Shown piece after piece: positions 26,235 through 33,561 of a stretch of 33,561 nt of DNA. The position numbers and the translations under genes were made by a program. The notes below the pieces were generated by a model. The model saw nothing but the letters and a program-made list of their open reading frames with translations, ran no database searches and was not told the DNA's origin. Location of the stretch: assembly GCA_943325145.2 (NCBI GenBank), contig CALPOI020000003.1, positions 1 through 33,561 of the forward strand, in the 5' to 3' direction. Origin of the DNA: Candidatus Planktophila lacus (GTDB taxonomy: Bacteria; Bacteroidota; Bacteroidia; Flavobacteriales_D; Crocinitomicaceae). Every line of letters begins with the position of its first letter. Positions within the stretch are counted from its first letter, which is position 1.

Positions 26235-28766
26235 TTATTCTTTCGATTTAGACTTTGTTTTTGGAGCATCATTCGAAGTAATCTTTACAGAAAGTTCTGT
26301 CTTACCCTCTTCTAAATCAATTGAAATCAAATCTCCTTCTTTCAAATTCGACTTGATAATCTCTTCCGCGAGCGGATCCTCAATGTATTTTTGAATCGCA
26401 CGTTTCAATGGACGAGCTCCAAATTTTTCATCGTAACCTTTATCACAAATAAAATCTTTCGCTTTTTCTGTTAACTCAATTTTATAACCGAGATTATTGA
26501 TACGACCATACAATTTATCTAACTCTAAGTCAATGATAAGGTGAATATCCTCACGTGTCAAAGATTTAAACATGATCATGTCATCAATACGATTCAAAAA
26601 CTCTGGTGAAAATGCTTTTCTTAACGCATTTTGAATCACAACTTTCGAATTATCTTCTTTTTGATCAGACTGTGCTTTTGTACCAAATCCTACACCAGTT
26701 CCGAAATCAGCTAACTGACGCGCACCAATGTTAGATGTCATAATTAAAATTGTATTCTTGAAATCAATTTTACGCCCTAAACCATCCGTCATGTGCCCAT
26801 CATCTAGAACTTGTAACAAAAGATTAAATACGTCTGGATGTGCTTTTTCAATCTCATCTAATAATATGATAGAATAAGGCTTTCTTCTAACTTTTTCTGT
26901 TAATTGCCCTCCTTCTTCGTAACCAACATATCCCGGAGGCGCTCCTACCAATCGAGAGATTGAAAATTTCTCCATGTACTCAGACATATCGATACGAATC
27001 AAAGAATCTTCTGAATCAAACAAATATTTTGAAAGTACTTTTGCTAATTGTGTTTTACCAACACCTGTTGGGCCTAAAAAGAAGAAAGAACCGATTGGTT
27101 TGTTCGGGTCTTTCAGTCCAGCTCTGTTTCGTTGAATTGCTTTCACAACTTTTTGAACTGCTTCATCTTGTCCGATTACTTTTCCTTTCAACTCATCCGC
27201 CATGTGCACCAAGCGACCACTTTCTTTTTGAGCAATTCTAGTAACAGGAACACCACACATCATTGAAACAACTTCAGCAACATGTTCTTCAGTTACCTGA
27301 ACTCTATGTATTTTACTTTCTTCTTCCCATTTCTTTTTCGCAAGCTCTAATTGATCTTGCAACTTACGCTCATCGTCTCTTAATTTAGCAGCTTCTTCGT
27401 ATTGCTGAGATTTAATCACTTCCGTTTTCTTCTCTTTCAACAATTCGATTTGAGCTTCAATATCAATGATATCTTGTGGTACATTGATATTTGTAATATG
27501 AACTCTTGAACCCACTTCGTCCAACGCATCAATTGCCTTATCTGGCAAATGACGATCACTAATGTAGCGGTCAGTTAATTTAACACATGCAGAAATAGCT
27601 TCTGGTGTATAGTTAACCATGTGATGATCTTCGTATTTTTCTTTGATATTATTCAAAATTTGAATCGTTTCATCTACAGTAGTAGGGTCAATGATTACTT
27701 TTTGAAAGCGACGTTCTAAAGCACCGTCTTTCTCAATGTATTGACGGTATTCATCTAACGTTGTTGCACCAATCACTTGCATTTCACCCCTGGCCAATGC
27801 AGGTTTGAACATGTTGGATGCGTCCAAAGAACCACTTGCTCCTCCAGCACCAATAATCGTATGAATCTCATCAATGAATAAAATAATGTCTGGATTTTTT
27901 TCAATTTCCGCCATTACTGCCTTCATACGTTCTTCGAACTGTCCACGGTATTTTGTACCTGCAACTAAAGAAGCTAAATCTAAAGATATAATACGTTTAT
28001 TGAATAAAATACGAGAAACTTTTCTTTGTACAATTCTTAACGCAAGACCTTCAGCAATAGCACTTTTACCAACGCCAGGTTCTCCAATTAAAATTGGATT
28101 GTTCTTTTTTCTTCTTGAAAGAATTTGGCTAACACGCTCTATTTCTTTTTCACGACCAACTATAGGATCTAATCGACCCACTTCAGCCATTTTAGTTAAA
28201 TCACGTCCAAAGTTATCCAACACAGGAGTCTTCGACTTTGGATCCGCAGATTTACGTTGTGCTGCTCCGAAGTTTTCCGCATCTTCATCGGATGAACCAG
28301 GGAATTCCGCTTTCGGTAATGTTTCGTTTTTCATCATCGTATCTAATTCTTCTTTAACATTTTCGTATATAATTCCATATTTATTCAATACCGCAGTTGT
28401 AACACAACTATCTTCTTTCAAAATAGAAAGCAATAAATGTTGCGTACCTATACTTGGGCTTTTAAATAATTTAGCCTCTAAAAAAGACATTTTTAAAACT
28501 CTTTCAGCTTGCTTCACCAAAGGTATATTAGCTTCACCAGGAACATTAGTAGCAACATTTTTTTTGATGCCTGCCTCAATTTCAGTTCGGATTTTAGTAA
28601 TATCTAAATTAAAAGTGGACAACAATTTAATCGCTGTACCTTCCCCTTCGCGAATCATCCCTAATAAAATATGCTCAACAGCAATACTTGAACAACCCAA
28701 ACGAAGCGCTTCTTCTCTACTGTAACCAATAACATCTTTCACTCTTGGAGAAAATTTCGCTTCCAT
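26235..28766 (-). CDS. clpC: ATP-dependent Clp protease ATP-binding subunit ClpC
   Basis: The 843-residue AAA+ unfoldase feeds proteins to ClpP. In order: a double Clp_N domain (1-145; [32 protein letters not shown]), the first AAA+ module with GEPGVGKSA and [15 protein letters not shown], a middle coiled-coil carrying a UVR-like motif ([22 protein letters not shown]), and the second AAA+ module with GPTGVGKTQ and [17 protein letters not shown]. The C-terminal D2-small domain ends with a Lys/Ser tail. The presence of the UVR-like middle rather than a long ClpB coiled coil distinguishes ClpC from ClpB. It is divergent from gyrA, and no mcsA/mcsB/ctsR genes are beside it. Confidence 0.95.
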   Translation of the reverse strand: MEAKFSPRVKDVIGYSREEALRLGCSSIAVEHILLGMIREGEGTAIKLLSTFNLDITKIRTEIEAGIKKNVATNVPGEANIPLVKQAERVLKMSFLEAKLFKSPSIGTQHLLLSILKEDSCVTTAVLNKYGIIYENVKEELDTMMKNETLPKAEFPGSSDEDAENFGAAQRKSADPKSKTPVLDNFGRDLTKMAEVGRLDPIVGREKEIERVSQILSRRKKNNPILIGEPGVGKSAIAEGLALRIVQRKVSRILFNKRIISLDLASLVAGTKYRGQFEERMKAVMAEIEKNPDIILFIDEIHTIIGAGGASGSLDASNMFKPALARGEMQVIGATTLDEYRQYIEKDGALERRFQKVIIDPTTVDETIQILNNIKEKYEDHHMVNYTPEAISACVKLTDRYISDRHLPDKAIDALDEVGSRVHITNINVPQDIIDIEAQIELLKEKKTEVIKSQQYEEAAKLRDDERKLQDQLELAKKKWEEESKIHRVQVTEEHVAEVVSMMCGVPVTRIAQKESGRLVHMADELKGKVIGQDEAVQKVVKAIQRNRAGLKDPNKPIGSFFFLGPTGVGKTQLAKVLSKYLFDSEDSLIRIDMSEYMEKFSISRLVGAPPGYVGYEEGGQLTEKVRRKPYSIILLDEIEKAHPDVFNLLLQVLDDGHMTDGLGRKIDFKNTILIMTSNIGARQLADFGTGVGFGTKAQSDQKEDNSKVVIQNALRKAFSPEFLNRIDDMIMFKSLTREDIHLIIDLELDKLYGRINNLGYKIELTEKAKDFICDKGYDEKFGARPLKRAIQKYIEDPLAEEIIKSNLKEGDLISIDLEEGKTELSVKITSNDAPKTKSKSKE

Positions 28767-28814
28767 ATTTAAAAGTTTGCGCTAAATAAACAAATAATTA
28801 ACCAAGAACAAAAA

Positions 28815-28843
28815 TAAAACTATTAAATTGTTAATAACTTCAA
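28815..28843 (-). promoter_or_regulatory. Candidate promoter for clpC
   Basis: On the minus strand TTG (plus 28841-28843) is followed after 18 bases by TAGTTTTA (plus 28815-28822), one base from TAnnTTTG. The leader would be about 40 bases. The gyrA promoter in the same 216-base divergent region could not be identified. Confidence 0.35.
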
Positions 28844-28982
28844 AAAACCGTCAATTTTCCACAGATTTTTGTTAGTAATTCGATTTTCACGACATCAGTT
28901 CACATAAATATATTCCATATATTCGAACCTTTGTTTTAAACTACTTTATTCTAAGTAAAACCCTTTAAATTAAGCAATAAAT

Positions 28983-31565
28983 ATGGCTGATGGAGAAAAA
29001 ATAATCCAGATTAATATTGAGAACGAAATGAAATCTGCTTACATTGATTATTCAATGTCTGTAATCGTTTCGCGCGCCTTACCTGATATTCGAGACGGAT
29101 TTAAACCAGTACATCGTCGCGTACTTTATGGAATGCAAGATTTAGGTGTCTTTTCTAATAGACCTCACAAAAAGTCTGCAAGAATTGTTGGTGAAGTACT
29201 AGGAAAGTATCACCCACATGGTGACAGTTCTGTATACGATACCATGGTTCGTATGGCTCAACCTTGGTCACTTCGTTACCCACTTGTTGACGGTCAAGGT
29301 AACTTTGGATCTGTCGATGGGGATAGTCCTGCTGCAATGCGTTATACAGAGGCACGTCTTCGCAAGATAGCGGAAGAAATGCTAGAAGATCTTGAAAAAG
29401 AAACCATCGATTTTACCCCTAACTTCGATGATAGTTTAGTTGAGCCTTCTGTTCTACCAACAAAAATTCCTAACCTATTGGTAAATGGTGCTTCTGGAAT
29501 TGCAGTAGGTATGGCAACAAACATGGCTCCACACAACTTAACCGAAGTAGTTGATGGCTGTATTGCATATGTCAACAACAAAGACATCGAGGTTGAAGAA
29601 TTATTAGATTATGTTAAAGCACCAGATTTCCCGACAGGAGGAATCATTTATGGTTACGAAGGAGTTCGTGAAGCCCTTACTACTGGACGTGGAAGAATCG
29701 TTATTCGTGCGAAAGCAGAGATTGAAGAAGTTGGTGGTAGAGAACAAATCATTGTTACTGAAATTCCATACCAAGTTAACAAAGCCGAATTAATCAAAAA
29801 AGCAGCGGATTTAGTTAACGATAAAAAACTTGAAGGCATTTCTGATATTCGAGATGAATCTGATAGAAACGGAATGCGTATTGTGTTTGAATTAAAACGT
29901 GATGCCATTTCAAATGTAGTTTTAAACAAATTATACAAATTCACAGCACTACAAACTTCCTTCTCAGTAAACAACATTTGTTTAGTGAACGGACGTCCAG
30001 AAATGGTGAATTTAAAAGACTTAATTTCCAATTTCATTGAATTCAGACACGAGGTTGTTATTCGTCGAACTAAATTTGATTTACGTAAAGCCGAGGAGCG
30101 TGCTCATATCTTAGAAGGATTAATCATTGCTTCCGACAACATTGATGAAGTAATTAAAATTATTCGTGCTTCTAATAGCCCAGAAGAAGCCAGAGAAAAC
30201 TTGATCACTCGTTTTAACTTGAGTGAAATTCAATCGCGTGCCATTGTTGAAATGCGTTTGAGACAATTAACAGGTCTAGAGCAAGACAAATTACGAGCTG
30301 AATATGCAGATTTAATGTTACTTATTGCTGATTTAAAAGAAATCTTGTCCAATGAGGAACGTAGAATGCAAATCATCAAAGACGAATTACAATACGTTAG
30401 AGATAAATACGGTGACGCTCGTAAATCACGCATCGAATACGCTGCAAGTGAAATGCGAATGGAAGACCTTATTCCTGATGAAGAAGTTGTAGTTACAATT
30501 TCTCATGCAGGATACATCAAAAGAACTAGTTTGAACGAATACAAAGTTCAAAACAGAGGTGGAATGGGATCGAAAGGTTCTACTACTAGAGATAAAGACT
30601 TTTTAGAGCACTTATTTGTTGCGACCAATCACAACTACTTATTAATCTTTACCGAAAAAGGAAGATGTTTTTGGATGCGTGTGTACGAAATTCCTGAAGG
30701 TAATAAAACTTCAAAAGGACGTGCAATTCAAAACCTTTTGAATATAGAACAAGACGATAAAGTAAAAGCATATGTTAAGGTTCAAGATTTGACTGACAAA
30801 GAATATGTTGAAAACAACTTTATCATCATGTGTACGAAAGAAGGAATCATCAAAAAGACTTCTTTGGAAGCGTATTCAAGACCTCGTACAAATGGTATCA
30901 ATGCGATTACAATTCGTGAAAACGACGAATTATTAGAAGCTAAATTGACTGATGGAACGAATGAAATCGTTTTAGCAACTAGAAATGGTCGCGCGATTCG
31001 TTTCAACGAAGAAAAAGTTCGACCAATGGGTAGAAATGCTTCAGGTGTTAGAGGTGTAACTTTATTAGACGAGACAGACGCTGTTGTTGGTATGGTTTGT
31101 GTGAAAGACAACACTTCAACTGTATTGGTAGTTTCTGAAAAAGGATACGGTAAACGTTCGTTCTTAAATGACCCTGAAGACGGTGAACCTGTTTACAGAA
31201 TTACGAATCGTGGAGGTAAAGGTGTGAAAACAATCAACGTTACTGATAAAACAGGTCCTTTAACTTCAATTAAAACAGTTACCGACGAAGATGACTTAAT
31301 GATTATTACACGTTCGGGTGTTGCAATTCGTATGCACATCGATACACTTCGAGTGATGGGTAGAGCAGCACAAGGTGTTCGATTAATTAACTTGAAAGGA
31401 ACTTCTGCAATCGCTGCTGTCGCTCGTGTACCAAGAAGTGAAGACGAAGATGAATTAGACGAAGAAGCAATTGCTTTAATTGATCCAAATGCTCCGTTAG
31501 ATACATTGGACGATATTGTTGAGGATTCGCTTGAAGACGAAGAAGACACAACTTCAGAAGAATAA
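28983..31565 (+). CDS. gyrA: DNA gyrase subunit A
   Basis: This 860-residue protein cuts and rejoins DNA in the A2B2 gyrase that introduces negative supercoils. The N-terminal breakage domain shows the catalytic Tyr121 in [10 protein letters not shown] and the quinolone-resistance region [11 protein letters not shown], where the residues equivalent to E. coli Ser83 and Asp87 are the unmutated Ser82 and Asp86. The C-terminal half is a beta-pinwheel of repeated blades ([47 protein letters not shown]). The GyrA box is the variant QNRGGMG instead of QRRGGKG. A very acidic tail follows (from about 825). The initiator ATG is preceded by AAT, with no Shine-Dalgarno sequence. Confidence 0.95.
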   Translation: MADGEKIIQINIENEMKSAYIDYSMSVIVSRALPDIRDGFKPVHRRVLYGMQDLGVFSNRPHKKSARIVGEVLGKYHPHGDSSVYDTMVRMAQPWSLRYPLVDGQGNFGSVDGDSPAAMRYTEARLRKIAEEMLEDLEKETIDFTPNFDDSLVEPSVLPTKIPNLLVNGASGIAVGMATNMAPHNLTEVVDGCIAYVNNKDIEVEELLDYVKAPDFPTGGIIYGYEGVREALTTGRGRIVIRAKAEIEEVGGREQIIVTEIPYQVNKAELIKKAADLVNDKKLEGISDIRDESDRNGMRIVFELKRDAISNVVLNKLYKFTALQTSFSVNNICLVNGRPEMVNLKDLISNFIEFRHEVVIRRTKFDLRKAEERAHILEGLIIASDNIDEVIKIIRASNSPEEARENLITRFNLSEIQSRAIVEMRLRQLTGLEQDKLRAEYADLMLLIADLKEILSNEERRMQIIKDELQYVRDKYGDARKSRIEYAASEMRMEDLIPDEEVVVTISHAGYIKRTSLNEYKVQNRGGMGSKGSTTRDKDFLEHLFVATNHNYLLIFTEKGRCFWMRVYEIPEGNKTSKGRAIQNLLNIEQDDKVKAYVKVQDLTDKEYVENNFIIMCTKEGIIKKTSLEAYSRPRTNGINAITIRENDELLEAKLTDGTNEIVLATRNGRAIRFNEEKVRPMGRNASGVRGVTLLDETDAVVGMVCVKDNTSTVLVVSEKGYGKRSFLNDPEDGEPVYRITNRGGKGVKTINVTDKTGPLTSIKTVTDEDDLMIITRSGVAIRMHIDTLRVMGRAAQGVRLINLKGTSAIAAVARVPRSEDEDELDEEAIALIDPNAPLDTLDDIVEDSLEDEEDTTSEE

Positions 31566-31587
31566 ATGAATACAAATAACTAACAAT

Positions 31588-31627
31588 GAAAGGCTATGCA
31601 ACGTAACAATACGTTCATAGCCTTTTT
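31588..31627 (+). terminator. Intrinsic terminator after gyrA
   Basis: AAAGGCTATG pairs with CATAGCCTTT, and the stem continues inward past one bulged C with AACGT/ACGTT around an AACAAT loop, followed by a T-run. It lies about 22 bases after the gyrA stop and ends 18 bases before the next ATG. Confidence 0.88.
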
Positions 31628-31645
31628 AAATTAAAACCAAACACA

Positions 31646-32818
31646 ATGAAAAAAAACCACTATTTTCAAACGCTCCTTTTAGGAAGTTTATTTATGACCG
31701 GGTTCTCCTTTTCACAAAAAATGAATGAAACCCAGGCTGCCATGGATTTCAAAAAATACGCAAAAGCAGCCGCAACAGGTAACATGGAAGATGCTAAATC
31801 TGCGCTTGATCGTGCGAAGTCAGCAGTAGACGCTGCAGCAGAACATCCTGAAACAAAAGAAAATTCGAAGACGAATTATTACAAAGGTGAAATCTACATG
31901 GGATTATACTCATTTACTCGTTCCAAAAATGATTTTAAAACAGCTATAGATGCTTACAAAAAGTCTCTTAATTCTGACAAAAAATTTCAAGGAGATATTC
32001 AAGAGTCTATTTTTACATATAAACGAAATTTTGATAATGCTTCATTTAAAATGTACAACGATTCTTTGTATGCAGAAGCATCCGATAATTGTTATAATTC
32101 AGTAGAATTACTTAGTGTTGTTGGACAAATAGACACCGCTGCTTTGTATTTTTCTGGAGTTGCTGCTAACCAAGGAAATCTTTCAATAATCGCTGCTGAT
32201 CGTTTTAAAAAATGTGCAGATTTAGGATACAAAGCACCAACAACACACTTATTGGCATCTCAAGCTTTACGCAAAGAAAAAAAATTCAACGAAGCAAAAG
32301 AATTAATCATCAGTGGTCGTAAATCTTTTCCTAGCGACAGAGGATTACTTCTTGAATTAGTGAACACTTCTATCGAATCAGGAGACACAAAGGGTGCTGA
32401 ATCTAGTTTAGTTGAAGCATTAGCTGCTGACCCTACCAACAAACAATTGTACTACGTAATTGGTACTATTTATATGGATCTAAAACAAAACGAAAAAGCA
32501 GAAGAAGCATTGAACAAAGCCATTCAATTGGATCCTGATTATGCAGATGCACAATACCAATTAGGAGCGTATTTATTAGGCGTTGCTTCAGGTATTCGCG
32601 AGGAAGCTAGCCGTTTGAAATTTGGTGATCCAACTTATGATAAATTACTTGCTAAAAGCGATGAAGTATATAAAAAAGCTTTAGTTCCATTAGAAGCATA
32701 TATTTCTAAAATACCAAATGATAAAACAGTTTTAACGATTCTTTTTCAAATTCATAAAAGTTTGAAAAACACAGAAAAAGCATTGGAATTTAAGAAACGT
32801 GCGGATGCTGCACAATAG
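31646..32818 (+). CDS. Secreted tetratricopeptide-repeat protein
   Basis: The 390-residue protein starts with a signal peptide (MKKNHYFQTLLLGSLFMTGFSFSQ) and is otherwise alpha-helical. Clear TPR units are visible near residues 170-300, for example YYVIGTIYMDLKQNEKAEEALNKAIQLDPDYADAQYQLGAYL, preceded by FNEAKELIISGRKSFPSDRGLLLELVNTSIESGDTKGAESSLVEAL. An Ala/Lys-rich segment occupies the first third. It probably scaffolds protein interactions in the periplasm; the partner is unknown. From memory, a TPR protein downstream of gyrA recurs in Flavobacteriia, but this was not checked. The gene starts directly after the gyrA terminator and has its own terminator behind it. Confidence 0.82.
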   Translation: MKKNHYFQTLLLGSLFMTGFSFSQKMNETQAAMDFKKYAKAAATGNMEDAKSALDRAKSAVDAAAEHPETKENSKTNYYKGEIYMGLYSFTRSKNDFKTAIDAYKKSLNSDKKFQGDIQESIFTYKRNFDNASFKMYNDSLYAEASDNCYNSVELLSVVGQIDTAALYFSGVAANQGNLSIIAADRFKKCADLGYKAPTTHLLASQALRKEKKFNEAKELIISGRKSFPSDRGLLLELVNTSIESGDTKGAESSLVEALAADPTNKQLYYVIGTIYMDLKQNEKAEEALNKAIQLDPDYADAQYQLGAYLLGVASGIREEASRLKFGDPTYDKLLAKSDEVYKKALVPLEAYISKIPNDKTVLTILFQIHKSLKNTEKALEFKKRADAAQ

Positions 32819-32842
32819 TTAACCCTGTTTTTAACTCTACCT

Positions 32843-32877
32843 AAGCGGATGTTTCAATGAAACATCCGCTTTTTTTT
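32843..32877 (+). terminator. Intrinsic terminator after the TPR gene
   Basis: GCGGATGTTTC and GAAACATCCGC form a perfect 11-bp stem with an AAT loop, followed by eight T. The T-tract orientation assigns it to the plus-strand TPR gene, and it lies 24 bases after that stop. Confidence 0.92.
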
Positions 32878-32920
32878 GATTAAAATTTTCTAGTTTTAAT
32901 TACAGAAAAAAGAGAATACA

Positions 32921-33199
32921 CTATCGTTTTGAAATTTTATTTCCAGAAATAGTTCGTTGTAGATTACACTTGAAACGAGTTATCTCTGGATTTCTTTTTT
33001 GTAAATGTTTTGTGCTACATTTTTCAACTCGTTCTCTCCACAAGCGATAACTGGAAAACTTCAACTCCTTCTTCATTAAAGACTTTACCCCATCTTCACG
33101 GATTCCAAATTGATTGAAGATAGCGTCAAAAGGTGTACGGTCTTCCCAAGCCATTTCTATGATTCGATCAATTTCTTCTGGAGTAAGTTGCGTTGTCAT
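32921..33199 (-). CDS. DUF2805 / TIGR03643 family protein
   Basis: This 92-residue protein carries the recognisable family block TPEEIDRIIEMAWEDRTPFDAIFNQFGIREDGVKSLMKKELKFSSYRLWRERVEKCSTKH. The helical layout resembles a small helix-turn-helix fold, with 'FDAIFNQFGIREDGVKSLM' in the recognition-like position, and the C-terminus is strongly basic. Binding to DNA or RNA is therefore possible but unproven. Function is unknown for the family; my recollection, unverified, is that relatives sometimes lie near photolyase/cryptochrome genes, and none is visible here. It is convergent with the TPR gene. Confidence 0.8.
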   Translation of the reverse strand: MTTQLTPEEIDRIIEMAWEDRTPFDAIFNQFGIREDGVKSLMKKELKFSSYRLWRERVEKCSTKHLQKRNPEITRFKCNLQRTISGNKISKR

Positions 33200-33481
33200 T
33201 TACACTTATTTATTGACTATAACAACATTGTTCTACTTTTGTTCAGTGTTTACATTTGTGAAACACCGATTTAATTCGGGTAAAATGAAGTTGTCCAAAA
33301 AGTGCCAAAACTTCGTTATTCTTGATTTAAAAAATGTTCATTTAGTGAGTTAATACCTGAGAATTTCGGTGCCGCATTTTTATCCTCGAATAACCAGTTT
33401 TGACAATTTTTAACCCCTTCTAACCTGAGTTCGATTATTAACAATTTAATTGTCAATAAATTAGCTTTATTTGGTTAGGAA
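33200..33481. other. Gene-free interval upstream of the DUF2805 gene
   Basis: No convincing gene is present; the 79-residue ORF at 33114-33353 is mostly antisense to the DUF2805 gene. A small hairpin (GTGTTT/AAACAC around 33226-33246) and the arms GACAATT and AATTGTC further right are the only structures seen. It must contain the DUF2805 start signals. Confidence 0.5.
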
Positions 33482-33553
33482 GAGTGAAATACAATTAGTA
33501 TCTTTAAATTGTTGTTTATTAATGATTTAAACTAATTTTCATGTATTTCACTC
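33482..33553. repeat. Interrupted inverted repeat at right edge, unknown element
   Basis: Perfect 12-base arms GAGTGAAATACA (33482-33493) and TGTATTTCACTC (33542-33553) are followed inward by ATTAGT and ACTAAT, with a 5-base TTTCA bulge on one side, giving about 18 pairs. The interior holds two TTTAAA blocks. The left arm followed by AATTAGTATCTTTAAATTG resembles, from memory, the middle of type II-C CRISPR repeats of Bacteroidota. The window ends 8 bases later, so the element may continue. It could be a structured RNA, a mobile-element end, or a terminator-like structure lacking a T-tract. Confidence 0.5.
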
Positions 33554-33561
33554 AAGATAAA

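Noticed and set aside
27874-28725. 283-residue plus-strand ORF opposite clpC
   Set aside because: It is entirely antisense to clpC, which has all expected domains and motifs; its sequence looks like a reverse-complement shadow.
28855-28863. TTTTCCACA resembling a DnaA box next to gyrA
   Set aside because: One base off the consensus, a single copy, and no cluster or AT-rich unwinding element, so no support for an origin.
33114-33353. 79-residue plus-strand ORF at the right end
   Set aside because: Its first third is antisense to the DUF2805 gene and the rest has no protein-like features.
33200-33561. CRISPR array
   Set aside because: No direct repeats with spacers are present in the window. 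Only one inverted repeat with partial resemblance to a repeat sequence was found, so an array is not called.

Overview
The window looks like a low-GC chromosomal segment from a Bacteroidota bacterium, most likely of the Flavobacteriales (a Crocinitomicaceae/Fluviicola-like member is an inference, not shown). The evidence is the gene content: type IX secretion (T9SS) proteins of the PorU/PorV type, a secreted protein with a gliding-motility/CHU_C type B sorting domain and a SprB-like repeat, and DUF5723, DUF3127 and DUF2805/TIGR03643 proteins. Recognisable Shine-Dalgarno sequences are largely absent, and several -7 elements match the Bacteroidota form TAnnTTTG.

Layout. (1) 1-5063, minus strand: a PorV-like outer-membrane barrel protein overlaps by 4 bases a large C25-family peptidase (PorU2-like). 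The peptidase is open at the left edge and absent from the ORF track. (2) 5266-8808, plus strand: pssA (phosphatidylserine synthase) overlaps purS, followed by a terminator, an aldehyde dehydrogenase, a PrsW-type membrane protease and a 50-residue membrane protein missed by the ORF track. (3) 9057-10877, minus strand: pepT and ndk, separated by a terminator. (4) 11129-14341, plus strand: a ZIP metal transporter, a DUF5723 outer-membrane protein and rluF in a tight cluster. (5) 14380-16910: ruvC (minus) starts 13 bases from a divergent flippase-like membrane protein, which overlaps a family 2 glycosyltransferase. (6) 16956-25918, minus strand: a DUF3127 SSB-like protein, a flavin reductase-like protein, the CHU_C secreted protein, recQ and ftsK. 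(7) 26235-31565: clpC (minus) and gyrA (plus) are divergent across a 216-base region. (8) 31646-33561: a periplasmic TPR protein, a DUF2805 protein, and a gene-free right end.

Most of the window is core chromosome: DNA maintenance (ruvC, recQ, ftsK, gyrA, the SSB-like protein), proteostasis (clpC, pepT), nucleotides (ndk, purS) and phospholipid (pssA). The envelope genes give it lineage character. No tRNA, rRNA, insertion sequence, prophage or complete CRISPR array was seen. The parts most worth a second look are the PorU2/PorV2-like pair, the SSB-like DUF3127 protein with an SSB-type tail, the PrsW/50-residue protein pair, and a 72-base interrupted inverted repeat at the right edge whose left arm resembles Bacteroidota type II-C CRISPR repeats as I remember them. 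That last point is unverified.
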